Program-made: the position numbers and the translations under genes
Notes under the pieces: model-generated
Seen by the model: only the letters and a program-made list of their open reading frames with translations
Database searches by the model: none
Told to the model about the DNA's origin: nothing
Assembly (NCBI RefSeq): GCF_001625215.2
Contig: NC_030386.2
Location: 23,344,545-23,408,544 of the forward strand
Reading direction: 5' to 3'
DNA length: 64,000 nucleotides
From: Daucus carota subsp. sativus
Lineage: Eukaryota > Streptophyta > Magnoliopsida > Apiales > Apiaceae
Shown here: positions 36,327 to 51,030 of the stretch, one piece after another
Numbering within the stretch: the first letter of the stretch is position 1
Layout: each line of letters opens with the position of its first letter

Positions 36327-37120
36327 TCAAATAACCTCAAGAACCGACCCGGATCCTTTAAGCATTTTCCGGGCGCCACCTTCCTCCTTGGCCTTACAAT
36401 AATTTCTCACGGCGGTGAGCTCGTACGGACTCGTATCCGTCGCGAGCCACTGCTCCACCGTGAAAGTTTTCTGCGCACAAGGCACATGAGCTCCGGTCGA
36501 AGTAACTTCAACGTAGTTACAATACCACCCGTGGTGCGAACCCGACCCGTCAGATGTCAAGTTCATGGAGCAAACCGGGGCACTTAAACACGGACCTTTA
36601 CCACTGAAAATGTCGAGATTACCCCTCTCGAAATAGTTATAACCCGGGCCCATTAACCCGCCCCATTTCTCTAGATCCTTGATTCGAACGCCCCACCCGT
36701 TTGCATCTGATAGAGTCACTGTCATGATCGAGTCAGTTCCCGCTTTCAACACTGATCCGGTTCGTACGTAGATCGTGTATACACAATCTGAATCTTCCTG
36801 CATTTTTAACAAAAATATTTTTGTTGATAATCAGCTCTTCGAGAATTATAACATTACATTTACATTAATAAAATACATTTATTAGATTTACGAACAAGTT
36901 AAATCATGAGATAACAACGAAAAATAAGAACGAGATCTTATTATAAATTTTTCATAAGATCTCGTTCTCATTTCAGTTAGTCGATATCTCATGATCCAAA
37001 TAATACTTCTAATGTGTGTGATAATAAGAATAGACTTACAGAGCGAACAATGGAGGCCAGAGAGAGGACGATGAAGAGATGAATGGAGAGATGGGTGAGT
37101 CCCATGATTTGTTTCTTCAT
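36327..37120 (-). CDS. Secreted PLAT-domain protein (PLAT1 / ATS3-like)
   Basis: Exons 37040-37120 and 36327-36797 give 183 residues. Residues 1-27 (MKKQIMGLTHLSIHLF...SIVRS) form a signal peptide encoded exactly by exon 1. Exon 2 starts EDSDCVYTIYVRTGS and carries a single PLAT/LH2 beta-sandwich. Recognisable blocks are SIMTVTLSDANGWGV, then GPGYNYFERGNLDIFSG and HHGWYCNYVEV, followed by EQWLATDTSPYELTAVRNYC near the end. This organisation and length match Arabidopsis PLAT-plant-stress proteins (At4g39730 and relatives), which are ER/secretory proteins linked to abiotic stress tolerance. No lipoxygenase or lipase domain is attached. A second in-frame Met at residue 6 could be the start instead. 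Confidence 0.9.
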
Positions 37121-37160
37121 TTTGGGTTTTGTTGTGTTTGTTATTCTTCACTATGGCCTA

Positions 37161-37167
37161 TTTTATA
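37161..37167 (-). promoter_or_regulatory. TATA box of the PLAT gene
   Basis: TATAAAA on the minus strand, about 41 bp upstream of the ATG at 37120, implying a very short leader. Confidence 0.5.
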
Positions 37168-37429
37168 GAGGGAGCAGTGAGCTGAGACTTGAGGGTGTGT
37201 TGGACTTAGTAGTGATCTGGATCATGATAATTTTGTAAAATGTAAATAAATCTTTTACGCGTTATTGTTTGTCCGTGGAATCCTGCTAAGGAATTGTACA
37301 TATACCTTGCAAAGGAATAAGACATACCCTTTGAATATTTAGTACTTTTTCTTTTTTACTTGTCTTTTTTTTCGAGGTGGAGGGAGTATATTCCAATTCT
37401 TTTTTAAGGAGGATAACTTGGATTTTAAA

Positions 37430-37815
37430 ATGTATTAGAATTTTGAGAAATCTATTTATGATTTTGAATTATATTATAAAATTTGGTGATATTCAATCAG
37501 AGTTTTAAGTTATACATAAAAATCTGTTGGTATTTAATTGAGATTATCTAAAATTCATTAAAATTTGATGATATTCAAATTTGATAGATTTTTTGAATTT
37601 TATAAATGACGGAATTTGTGAGAATGTTTAGTGTACTTTAAGATATTTGAAATTACACCAAAATCGTGAAATTTTAAAATATTATGCTTAAGTCCTAAAG
37701 ATTCTCATCAATTTTGAGACATTTTATCAAGAATCCGTATAAAATCAAAATCAACTATAATCTTTTAAAATTAATAAACTATATAAAATTTATTAAAATC
37801 GCAAGTTGAATACAT
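37430..37815 (-). mobile_element. Degenerate copy of the foldback MITE family
   Basis: The order of blocks ('aaatttggtgatattcaatc', 'tttgatgatattcaaatt', 'agaatccgtataaaatcaaa') follows the reverse strand of the full element near 2093-2595. Confidence 0.5.
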
Positions 37816-38196
37816 GGAGTCTTGAACTCGAGGTGCATCTCATGATTCAATATCTGAATGAGATTAAATAAAATAATATAAAATATTAATTATATAAAAT
37901 TTGTTGAACAATGTTTTGTTTCGATGATATGGACTATATTAATCGATTATGTCTTAAAATATTATATTTTTTATTATTTTAAATTATTATATACAAATAT
38001 ATTATTTTAATACAACAACAATTACATGTAATTTTATTATATATTTACAGAGTTTCGAAGATTATTATCCACATTAGCATGTTGGCTGAAATTGTGGACA
38101 AACATAAAAATACCATTGAAAAACGATTTATTGTCAGTTTTGCTGCATATTATTTAAAGTAAACATGTGTGCATAAATGGAGTAATTGTACTATAA

Positions 38197-38550
38197 GAGC
38201 AACTCCAAGGGACTCTCTAAACAAGCTCCTAAGTCTAAATTTTAGGAGTATATCAAAATTTAGTGCTCCAATGGGCTCGTAGATGCTCTTTAAAAATTTA
38301 GGAGCCTACTCTCTCTCCTTTCTTTTAAAGAGCATCTAGTAGCTCTTAACTCAATATTATATTAATTTTCCTTCAATCCTCCCTCTCTTTTAGTTAACTT
38401 TTTCCTCTCATTTATATAAAATGTGAATAAGGAGTTAGCTATAAAGAGTAGTATTGGAGTTCTCACGTTTTCTAATGTATTAACTTACTAGGAGCCACAT
38501 TTTATATTATTGTTTAAGGAATGATTTAGGAGCACCATTGGAGATGCTAC
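38197..38550. mobile_element. Harbinger-like MITE remnant
   Basis: Left GAGCAACTCCAAGGG and the complement of right GTAGCATCTCCAATGG are inverted repeats with TAA on both sides (38194-38196 and 38551-38553). The interior has short GAGCTCC/GGAGC-type repeats and no ORF. Confidence 0.55.
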
Positions 38551-39480
38551 TAAATCTAGCTCCGTCAAGAAACATGCAACTCTCCTCCTTCAGTGTATTG
38601 TATATAGAGAGACACTGCAGTAACTGGGAATAAATGATAATTTACTAGAACTTTTCCCCCTTTTAATTTACAACTTTATACAAGATGTCAGATTTAAATG
38701 CATTTAAATACATAAATAAAAGTTTTGTTATGATTTTAATGAATGTGAAAAATTTGATGGAAGCATTTGTTTCCTTGTATCTTCTGGGAGACCACATGAG
38801 GGAACAAGAGGCACCGGAAGGCACCATTTCTATCTCCTCTTGGCGTTGCATGGATTTACGAAGAATGGTTGGTCCTTCGGCATCACTAGCTACGGTCCCT
38901 TGATCTATGTACCGGAACTCAGTCTTGCTGAAACTATCCAGTGAAACTGTGAGGCATTATACAACTAGTAATTCCAGACAAGAGACAAATAAAAGTAGTA
39001 TAAACCTTACAATTAGCATGTTGTCTAGCTTACCAAGAGCTGGGAGATTAATAGTTTACATTATCTTTATGTAATTTTTCTAGTGGTAGTAAGAAATGTA
39101 AATCGGACGTAAAGTAAAGGCACAACGATTTGTCGGATCAATAAGCGATTAATCAGATGATTAATCGAAAGATTTAATTAGTTCAACAAATACAGAACGG
39201 ATAGATTAATCAAAATTAATCATCGACTTTTGAAATAATGCTTAACTCGATTCATTTGAGCATCAACTTGAATAGCATAAAATGATAAAAGGTCCAGTAA
39301 CATAAAGAAAACAAACTAACTCGATAATCGGAAATTTGACTCGACTGTTTTTCATCAATTGATCATATGTAATGATATTATATTATATTATGTTATTTAA
39401 AAATTGTTACAACAAATAAAAGTAAGATACAATGAGTTATGTTCATTTATATAACAAGATATATTATATATATATATATA
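38551..39480. other. Intergenic, mostly featureless
   Basis: Short open frames at 38663-38903 on both strands lack recognisable domains. ATTAATC-rich patches near 39140-39230 recall the hAT-like element at 15916. Confidence 0.4.
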
Positions 39481-39502
39481 ATTATGCCGACGTAGTAACA
39501 AC

Positions 39503-39652
39503 ATTGAGTTGTATTTTATTAAGCGGTCTGCAAATAGAGTTGCCCATCAGCTAGCTAGAGTGGCTTATATGTATCCATATCGTAGTAGTTTTGATAGGCA
39601 GTCTGATCTCATCGAGGTGATGAAGTGTATGATGCATGATTTGGTTGATTAA
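39503..39652 (+). pseudogene. LINE 3' end with RNase H C-terminal fragment
   Basis: The frame reads IELYFIKRSANRVAHQLAR and continues to a stop at 39650-39652. 'R.ANRVAH.LAR.A' is the C-terminal signature of the RNase H domain in plant L1 elements. An A-rich tract ending the insertion follows at about 39674-39681. The copy is severely 5'-truncated. Confidence 0.7.
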
Positions 39653-39853
39653 TATATTTCTTCTATTTCTGTCAAAAAAAATATATAACACATATATAAT
39701 ATTAATCAAATTATATTATGTAAAAATTATTAAAAAATTATAAATATAATAAAATGAGAATTGTTACCCGCTTTAGAAGATCCCACAACAGTAACATTTT
39801 TGTCACCAAAAATATGGGAGGGATGGGGGATGGGAAATGGGAGGAGTGAGGAC

Positions 39854-40560
39854 TAGGGGTGAGCATTCGGTCGGTTCGGTTCAAAACCGAACCGAACCGA
39901 AAACCGAATTATGCGTTTTTTCGAAACCGAACCGAACCGAATTATTATTCTAAACCGAACCGAACCAACCGAAATATTTCGGTTCGGTTTCGGTTTCGGT
40001 TTAGTAAAACCGAAATTTTTAAATCATGTATTTTAACTGTGAACCTTAATCAACCAACCTTAAACAAATAGTACCAAAGTGCTAAATGCGATGACCAGGC
40101 ACCAGCAGACAACAGAGGTAACCAGCAGTGTAGCAAGCCAAGATGTAAATACTCAGAAGATACTCAGAAGCTAAGAGATCGAAGAAGACTAGAGGAGTAC
40201 AGACCTGGAGCGAGTAGTAACGAAGTCGGAGCAAGTAATAAAGGAGTGGGGGTTAGTGTAAAGTGGCAGTGATGTACAGAGTCTACGACGGAGAGACGCT
40301 TCCACACTCAACAGATAGAAATTGGATTACAGAAGTCAGGGTTATGGGTTAGATAAAATATATTTATTTTATATATAATTAAAATTTCGGTTATTTCGGT
40401 TTAAACCGAATTATTCAATCAAAAACCGAACCGAAATAATTTTCGGTTCAATCCGAAAAACCGAATAAACCGAAATTTTGAAAAAAATGGAACCGAACCG
40501 AACCGAAATTATTCGGTTCGATTCGGTTTTACGGTTTCGGTTCGGTTTTGCTCACCCCTA
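39854..40560. mobile_element. hAT non-autonomous element with perfect 8-bp target duplication
   Basis: TAGGGGTGAGCA and its complement TGCTCACCCCTA form the ends. GTGAGGAC is duplicated exactly at 39846-39853 and 40561-40568. Subterminal arms consist of CGGTTCGGTT/AACCGAACCG units. A central unique segment (about 40030-40360) has no ORF of note. Confidence 0.85.
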
Positions 40561-40926
40561 GTGAGGACCGGAGTATAATTTTTATTAATGTCACCAAAAA
40601 AAATTGTTATTTTTGTCGTAACTTCACAAGGGGTTAAAATAGGCATCTAGAAACAGAGGCTGGCTGTACGACTAAGGGGTCATTTGATAACCCCTTAATG
40701 AAAGGAATCATTGGAGTCGTCCAGAATTTATTTGATCAAGACTGTTTGATAAACTTCGTAATAGGCTGGACGACAAAGAAAAAGTTCTGAACCACGGCAC
40801 CTAGTTTCTCTCCCTCAACCATCCAGTGGAGTGTTTAATAAAAAAAAATCCACTTCAGCATGACTCTCGCTCAGTTAATAATATATTTGTCTCGTTCCTA
40901 ATAAAATTTATATATGTTATATTACA

Positions 40927-41135
40927 TACTCTCTTTGATTTATTATATAAGTTGTTTGACTTTTAAAAAGCATTTTTAGAAGATTTGACCACATGCTTAA
41001 ATTTATTTTTTAATTTTTTTAATAAAAATATTTATATTTTAAAAAAATTACAAAAATATTAATTTTTACTATATGATCAAAGCACCCAAAATTACGTTTA
41101 TATTAAACAACCTATAAATTACATCAGAGAGAGTA
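40927..41135. mobile_element. Stowaway-like MITE
   Basis: TACTCTCTTTGATTTATTATATAAG on the left (positions 40927-40951) pairs with the right end 'cctataaattacatcagag' plus 'agagta'. TA borders both ends. The body holds complementary TTGACTTTT and TGATCAAAG arms. Confidence 0.6.
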
Positions 41136-41319
41136 TCATTTAGTAGAATTTTTTAATAAATTATTCATCATTCAGCTAAATTATAAAAAATGTTAACAAA
41201 CGATCTTTCTCATCCAGAAATTAAGATTGACCGATCATCCAGGAATCTCAGTGATCCAGAAATGACGTTCAGATTTAACAAATGACCCCTAAATTGTATA
41301 GGCAGCAAGAATTTACACA

Positions 41320-42280
41320 AAAGCGATGACGAGACCAACGTACAGTATGTTCCGATCCTCACCTCAATTATGATTCTGCTTCCGCTCAATTCTCTTGTCA
41401 GTGTAAGATTTCTACTCAATCAACGTTTAATTTTGATTTTTAATTATCAATCCTCGCTAATTTGTTGGTTTCATTTTGACCTAGATTTATCATCATTCTG
41501 TGTGTGTTTCATTCAATTTCAATTGTAATACTGTGATTGCGATAAATTTGTGGCTTGATTATCAACTGTTGCTGTAGGTTAATTTAATTTTGTTTTTACT
41601 TTTTGCACATGGCTAATTTGTGAGTCAACTTATCCTACAAAGTATCTGTTTTTAGTAATGAATTTATGTTTGTGGATTATGAAATAGAGGATTTTTGTTG
41701 GTAAATTGTTTGTTTTTGCAGCCAAGTTTGTTAAGAGAGATATTTGTACCGATTTTGTGAGCTTCGATTGCTTCTAACCTTATGAAACCGCAAGTTCATA
41801 AAATTGTCTGATATGGAACTACTGGTTTACGTTGTTGTACAATATGATTTGTGTATTGTTTGGTGCTAAGCCAACACTTCATGAATTTTGCGTAATGAAG
41901 TTATGTGGTGTTTGGTTGTAAGGAACGGAATGGTGGTTGGTATTGGAATGAAATGCAGGCTATCTTGTTCACATTAAATGAATCTATGCATTATATCTAT
42001 TCCTTCCTGAATTAGAACTATCGTGGCATCCTGGATCCATGACACTGCAATCATTGTTAAAATATTGTATAATATCATGTTGTACTCTGTTATTTCTGCA
42101 GCTGCAAGGCTATGCTATTTATCAATTTTTACAGTAGTATACTTTGTCACAATTTTACGGCTGTCAATGCTACAAAAAAGAATGCGTTTATGAATCCCAT
42201 GAACCTGGAAATATTTCTTATAAAAACTTCTTTGTAAATTGAGCAGTGATGGTTTGTTTACATGAACTTGGACCAAGATC
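41320..42280 (+). promoter_or_regulatory. Probable 5' leader of the F-box/kelch gene with leader introns
   Basis: A candidate leader exon near 41330-41407 ends at a GTAAGA donor. Strong acceptors with pyrimidine tracts occur at about 41721 (TTTTTGCAG) and 42101 (TTTCTGCAG). Leader introns are common in this gene class. The exact transcript cannot be set from sequence alone. Confidence 0.35.
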
Positions 42281-43705
42281 GTGATGGGGGCATTATTGAG
42301 TTTAAACAATACAAGGGCCAGAACAAACAATCTCTATGAGGTTTCCTCCAGTGAAGCATGTAAGAGACAGAGGACTTCATCAAGCTTTTGGGAGGATAAT
42401 CCACGTTTGATTCCGAGCCTTCCTGACGAGATATCAATCCAGATTCTAGCTAGACTTCCCAGAATTTGCTACTTGGACATGAAGTTGGTATCAAGGAGCT
42501 GGAAAGCCGTGATAACAAGTGCAGAACTTTACAAATTGAGAAAAGAACTTGGAACAGCAGAACAGTGGCTGTACATTTTGACCAAATTTGATGGTGATAA
42601 GCTTGTATGGTTTGCCTTAGACCCACATTCTAAAAGGTGGCAAAAGTTACCATTAATGCCTAATGTTGCTGCGGAAGATGGAAGCAGAAGGGGCTTGTCT
42701 GCCCTCAATGTGTGGCATATGGTTGGTTCGAGTATTAAAATTGCAGATGCTGTAAGGGGTTGGCTTGGGAGAAGGCCTGCATTGGATCAAATTCCATTTT
42801 GTGGATGTGCTGTTGCAGCTGTTGACGGCTGCCTCTATGTGATAGGCGGATTTTCTAAGGCTTTGCCAATGAAATGTGTCAGGAAGTATGATCCAACCCT
42901 AAATGTGTGGAGCGAAGTAAGTTCCATGTCCGTGGGTAGGGCTTATTGTAAAACAAGTGTATTGAACAACAAACTTTTTGTTGTTGGAGGTGTTAGTAGG
43001 GGACGTGGTGGACTGACCCCTCTTCAATCTGCAGAGGTGTTTGATCCGCAAACTGGTGCTTGGTCTGAAGTTCCTAGCATGCCATTTTCAAAAGCTCAGG
43101 TGCTGCCAACAGCTTTTCTAGCAGATTTGCTCAAGCCAATCGCAACAGGGATGACATCATACAAAGGAAAATTATATGTTTCTCAAAGTTTATACTGTTG
43201 GCCATTTTTTGTTGATGTTGGAGGAGAAGTTTATGATCCTGATTCAAATTCATGGTTTGAAATGCCAGTTGGTATGGGAGAAGGTTGGCCTGCAAGGCAA
43301 GCTGGAACAAAAGTGAGTGTTATTGTAGAAGATGACTTGTATGCACTGGATCCTTCTACTTCTCTAGATAGTGCTAGGATCAAAACTTATGATTACGAAG
43401 GTGATACTTGGAAAGTGGTTGATGGAGATGTACCCATTCGTGACTTTGCTGAATCCGAATCACCATATCTACTTTCTGGTTTACTAGGGAAGCTCCATGT
43501 GATCACTAAAGATGCCAATCAAAACATTCTGGTTATGCAGGCTGATAAACAAAATCATCTAGAGTCCTCTGCATCAACTGCTGATCTTATACAGGGCTCG
43601 TTACAGGAATCAGTTGTGCAATCTGAAACAAATATATGGACGGTTATTGCCACCAAGAATGCTAGTTCTGCAGAGCTAATCAGCTGTCAGGTCCTTGATA
43701 TGTAG
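42281..43705 (+). CDS. F-box/kelch-repeat protein (At1g22040-like)
   Basis: A single uninterrupted frame of 474 codons. F-box proteins are the substrate-recognition part of SCF ubiquitin ligases; the kelch propeller binds the target. The F-box lies at about residues 43-90 (RLIPSLPDEISIQILARLPR, then LVSRSWKAV). Kelch-type repeats follow, for example CLYVIGGFSKALPMKCVRKY near 185-205 and KLFVVGGVSRGRGG near 232-245. Later blades are less regular (KLYVSQSLYCWPF, DDLYALDP, KLHVITKD). The length, the RLPRICYLDMKLVSRSWK segment and the WLYILTKFDGDKLVWFALDP segment match Arabidopsis At1g22040. Two Met codons start the frame; the second (42284, MGALLSL) fits the homologue better. The substrate is unknown. 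Confidence 0.92.
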   Translation: MMGALLSLNNTRARTNNLYEVSSSEACKRQRTSSSFWEDNPRLIPSLPDEISIQILARLPRICYLDMKLVSRSWKAVITSAELYKLRKELGTAEQWLYILTKFDGDKLVWFALDPHSKRWQKLPLMPNVAAEDGSRRGLSALNVWHMVGSSIKIADAVRGWLGRRPALDQIPFCGCAVAAVDGCLYVIGGFSKALPMKCVRKYDPTLNVWSEVSSMSVGRAYCKTSVLNNKLFVVGGVSRGRGGLTPLQSAEVFDPQTGAWSEVPSMPFSKAQVLPTAFLADLLKPIATGMTSYKGKLYVSQSLYCWPFFVDVGGEVYDPDSNSWFEMPVGMGEGWPARQAGTKVSVIVEDDLYALDPSTSLDSARIKTYDYEGDTWKVVDGDVPIRDFAESESPYLLSGLLGKLHVITKDANQNILVMQADKQNHLESSASTADLIQGSLQESVVQSETNIWTVIATKNASSAELISCQVLDM

Positions 43706-44492
43706 GACCCAAGTACGGAAGAATGCTTAGTTATTTGTGTGTTTACTCCACTGTTAATACGTAAACCTGATTGGTCAGTTGAGCTGATACTGACATGTTT
43801 TGGTAATGATAAATGTAATATGTGTGTAAATCTGACCTAATGATCATAATTCATGAATGTAATCCCACTGTCACATGTTTGTGTTAGAAATGTATTTCAT
43901 ACTAGTTTTGTTATAGTGTCTATATTACAATTGCACCAAAGTTTTTTTTTTTTTAAATAGATGGAATTTCATTTATATTATGAATGATGGGTCATGGTCC
44001 CAGGCATTGGCAGACGGAGGGTTTATCTGACCTACAGTTTGGTAACCATCGGATGGTGTATCTAATGGTCATTTTTGTGACGTTCAGTGCTTTTTTTCTG
44101 TTAAACAGGTAAAATGGACGTGATAGAAATTTGTTATAGTACCGGTCATTGGATACATCTTCCAGTGGCTATAAAAGTGTGAGTTGGATAAGCTTCTCCA
44201 ACATGTACATGTTGGGGAACACGACTCTGGCAAAGCAGCGGGGATAAATGATATATTGATAATGGCAAACCCATGCTTCTGGCAAAGCAGTGGGGATCAG
44301 TTACGAATACAGAACAGAATACAGGGTACCACGTATATCGTAAATGTGAGAAAACATTAGTTCACTCAACTAGTTAAATGAATAGAGATTATGGATAGAT
44401 ATGTATATGAGTCTTCCTGCTAGTGATACAAGTACAGATACTAGATATAAGATTATTAGGAAGCAAAGAACATGAAAGCCTTGTATACAAGA

Positions 44493-47141
<2,649 letters not shown>

Positions 47142-48836
47142 CCTTTCGACTAGTTTGATTTTCTTTGTTATTTCTTACTTGATATATTTTTATCCTTCCT
47201 CAATGCTTTCTTTTGTGTATCTGAGAAGTGTTGAGAATACAAGTGAAGTTTACAAATTTATAGTGATGCATGACACAGCTTAGTGAGTAAGTGTCACTCT
47301 CAAACTACAGCACATAATCAAAAGGTAGAAGAGATCCCCATGCATAAAAATTACTATATCTCAAGTCTTTTTTTCTTTTTCTTTTTTGATGAATTTCTAT
47401 CAAGTCTTAGTATTCAAAAACGTGTAGAAACGGTTCACACCACCCTCTCTTGGAAATTAGTTTGCTTAAACATTTTCTAGTATCCTAATACATAATTTGT
47501 CCTTTGTAGTATTTAAACAACATCTGTTACCAACTTTCTTGTGATCTCTTAAGTTCGGTTAGTTTCTTGTAATATCTTCAAACCTAAAACATAAACTTTG
47601 TCGGTTTGTCTTAAAGTTATTCGATTGAATTTCTCAACACTCCTCTCACTCGAAAGTACATTTATTTGACATTGAGTAGAGGAAGCCATCTTCGAACAGG
47701 GCTCCTATGAAGCTTCCTGTAAATCCTCCTATGATATATTTCAAATGGTTTCTCAGAAATGACTTTTCTTCAATTCTTCTGTATTAAATTTTGATTAGAC
47801 AAATAATTAGTTATCAGTTCTTTTGCATAATAGATGGCCTTAAAAGAAGTAGTTGATCAGAGAATCAGGGAGTATGGGGAGTTTGTTTAATAGTTAATGA
47901 GCCAATTAACGGGAATGGAATTTATATCTTATTCTTAGTATTGGATTTAATAATCTAATTACTTCGATTTCATATCATTGTTATTCTCGTTAACCCCTAT
48001 TCTCGTGACCTTGGTTCCTATTCCTGATTGGCATTCCAAACCAATGATCAGAGCACCTCAGAGAAAAGAAAATTCTGTTTGCATTTTCCACAAACACTCT
48101 TTCCTCATCCTTTCCGGTACCATATTTTTCTGTCCGTGAATGTTTTGGCTTTCAACAAATGCATTATACTTGCATGTATATTAACTTTCTATGGTTGTTT
48201 CCTTGATGCTGATTGCTGCAGAGCGGCATAGTCTTCCAAGATTATTTAGACTATTTAAATATACACACACCCACATAAGCATATTAGCATGTAAACCAAG
48301 CCAAACCAAACCAAATCAGAGGAGGGTAAAATGTACGCGACTATGCCCCTATTCGTTTAGAATAAGGAGACTGTTTCCGTGAGACCCCCGGCTTAGTACA
48401 AGTCAAAGTTTTGTGTGAAATATAAGTAGATTATATCTTGACCAATGATTTCTAACACATGGGACTCACCTCTATCAGCAATGCATCTGTCCATTAATGA
48501 TCTGAGCCGTTGCGCCTGAGCCTTCTCCCAAAAGCATAACACCAGAACACTCAGAATCCTAAGACACTAAACCGAGTCTCAACTACTCTAATACGCCGTC
48601 GCCAATCATTCTACGTTAACATGTACAATGGATTTTAATAATTAATAACTTTTTATATAGTAATTAAATTAATAAATAAATTTTAATACATTATTGATAA
48701 GATTCAAATTTTAATATTTTAATAATATATTATTGAATCATAGAGAAGTACTTAATCTAACCGTTTTCGTCAATTTGATTTAAGTTATCCAACGATTAAT
48801 ACAACATATCAAATTACAAATAATGACCAAACTTTC
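47142..48836 (-). other. Upstream region of the ALD1-like gene
   Basis: No further coding exon is needed. At about 48471-48590 the minus strand holds a G/C-richer stretch ending in a consensus donor (GAG|GTGAGT). It could be a non-coding leader exon, as none of its frames joins the first coding exon in frame. The rest is AT-rich with no gene. Confidence 0.3.
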
Positions 48837-48848
48837 ATATATTTACTT

Positions 48849-49497
48849 CTTCTTTTTTGACAAATGCAAGAAAATTTCATTAACTTAAACATAATACAGT
48901 CGGGACAAACCCCCAACTGCCAATACAACCAGGTGGTAAAACAAATAACATACTAAAAACAATTAGATGATTTGTTTCCTAAACGACATAGAATTTCACA
49001 ATTCTTGAAGCTAAAAACGAAATCAAAAACATCCTAAGCGATCCAAATTGCACCAACACCTCTGGAAATAATAACATCGCAATTGACTATATCACATAAA
49101 AATCATTGTTAGCCCAATGTTCAGAAACACCAATTGCATAAATTGAGATTGGAGAATAATCACCACCGTCCCAGATTCGATACAGTTTTTGCAGATCACC
49201 AGAAATATCAATAAACTCGTTCTCAACAGATCCAACACTAAATAGACCCAACCATAACTAGACGGAAACATAACCAAACACTCCAACAGGAGAGACAAAA
49301 CACACACTCCAAAAAGAGAGACACACAAACACCCAAAAAATTGGGTTTTATTGAAAGAAAACTAACAAGAGTAAAATATAATGAAGGGATTGGGGCTTTC
49401 CACCGGAGAAAACCAGTGGAAGCCCCTCGATTTACTTGAGCGACCCTAATAGAGAGGAGAGGGAGCGGTGCGGCTAGGGTTTTTGCGGTTTCATTAT
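48849..49497 (-). mobile_element. Short LINE-type retroposon with 12-bp target duplication
   Basis: ATATATTTACTT flanks the unit exactly (48837-48848 and 49498-49509). Read on the minus strand, it begins near 'aaaaaccctagccgcacc' and ends 'tgcatttgtcaaaaaagaag', an A-rich tail. The long, exact duplication and tail are hallmarks of target-primed reverse transcription. Minus-strand frames (for example 49092-49328) show no intact domain, so it is a truncated or internally deleted LINE derivative. Confidence 0.75.
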
Positions 49498-50157
49498 ATA
49501 TATTTACTTTTAATAGCCTAGTATAGATATGAAAAAAAAAAATTTTATATTAAAATGTATCTTTACATTTAAAACACTAACTATACTTAAAAGTTAAAAC
49601 ACCGATAATCATCACAAAATATGACACCACTCTAGAAAAGGGTATCAAAAAAGTTATATATGAATTTACATAATATATTATTCAAGGGTTAGCATGTAGT
49701 TATAAGATTAGTATGAATTTTTATTATTACACATATGTAATTTTATTTACGATCTTTGAAAAATATATATTAATTTAAAAAAATTCAGAGGGATGTCTCT
49801 AAATATTGGCCGAACTGGTTCCAAAGTTCCTAAATGAGTTCGGCATATATAAGTTGGGGATATAAGTTCCTAAATGATTTTATTATATCCCTGATTAACT
49901 AATCTATGTTATGCTGGTGGTCGGATAATTTGTCATCGGAGTGAGGACATTGCGGAGATGGATCAAACAGAAAAAGCAAGGAGTATTGTGTTGTGTTGCA
50001 GGAGCGAAACTAGAGGGCTTGCTTGTGTTTGTGGATGGATATACTTCGGATGGTCATTGTACTCTTTGCGGTGGTGTGCGGGAGAGATAGCTTAGCGGTG
50101 ATGGCTGAGGGTTGCGGCGACGGCATTCCGATCAGTACGGGATCCGAGTTCAGAAAG

Positions 50158-50340
50158 GAAGGCGTTAATTGATGACGTTAATTGTGCCTTGAGGGCGTAA
50201 ATTGTGCCTTATTGGGCGTAAATTGTGCCTCTAATTGAGGATGTTAATTGTGCCTTATTTGAGGGCGCTATTTGTGTCTTAATTAAGAGCGTTAATATTT
50301 TATTAATTGTGCCTTAATTAAGAGTTTAATTGTCTCAATT
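50158..50340. repeat. Minisatellite with TTAATTGTGCCTT-type units
   Basis: Variants of 'gggcgtaaattgtgccttat' repeat about seven times with units of about 21-30 bp, all AT-rich and degenerate. They lie in the 5' part of the split retroposon, just before the copia element. Confidence 0.65.
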
Positions 50341-50598
50341 ATGATTTATCATAATTGTGTGAATTTTTTATCACCACATGCATATACACGTGATTTTGTT
50401 AATAATTATTTATTGGATATATTTTTTATTTTTTATTTTTATAATATATATAATCTGTTATATATATTGTTATTTTACACCAACTATGAGAAAGATTGTA
50501 GAAGGGGGGGGTTGAATACAATCTTTTACAAATTTAAAAGATTCAAGAATAATACACTAAGAACACAATAGACAGAAAAACACCAAGTATTAAAAATA

Positions 50599-50622
50599 CG
50601 GGTGGATTGAATGATCCACCCG
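50599..50622 (-). promoter_or_regulatory. LTR stem-loop just downstream of the TATA box
   Basis: CGGGTGGAT and ATCCACCCG form a perfect 9-bp stem around a 6-nt loop. The same structure lies in the other LTR at 62446-62469. It sits about six bases after the TATA box in the sense direction, so it falls at or near the transcription start. Confidence 0.6.
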
Positions 50623-51030
50623 TGAGATTTTATATAGAAGAATCTGTGGATTGTTTTACAATTCGCACAGCTGCTGGTTCATCACTCAACAAGTTCTAAC
50701 TCTCAGATTTTTCTCTTAAGTAATTTGAACAAGTTCAACTGATGCTACTAACTTGGTTATATACTCCAAGTTTTACAAAGCTTTTAGCTAGATTACAAAA
50801 TGCACTCTAATCTAAAAACAATGCTGCACAACTTTGTCTTATGCATGCTTTCTGAGATGTCTTCATCTTTGACCATCATCTTGATTTGATCCAGATTGCA
50901 TTGCATGAGATAAGTATGTTTCTGCTTCTTCTTTATTTTCCTAATTAGGCTTCCATGTCTATTTTAGTGTAATTCGATCCATGTGATTTGTCAGACTTAA
51001 GCTCTAGTCACTTTCAACTGCTCTTTGCTT

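Noticed and set aside
48471-48590. First coding exon for the ALD1-like gene
   Set aside because: It ends in a good donor, but none of its frames joins the first coding exon at 47035-47141 without a stop or phase clash; at most it is a non-coding leader.
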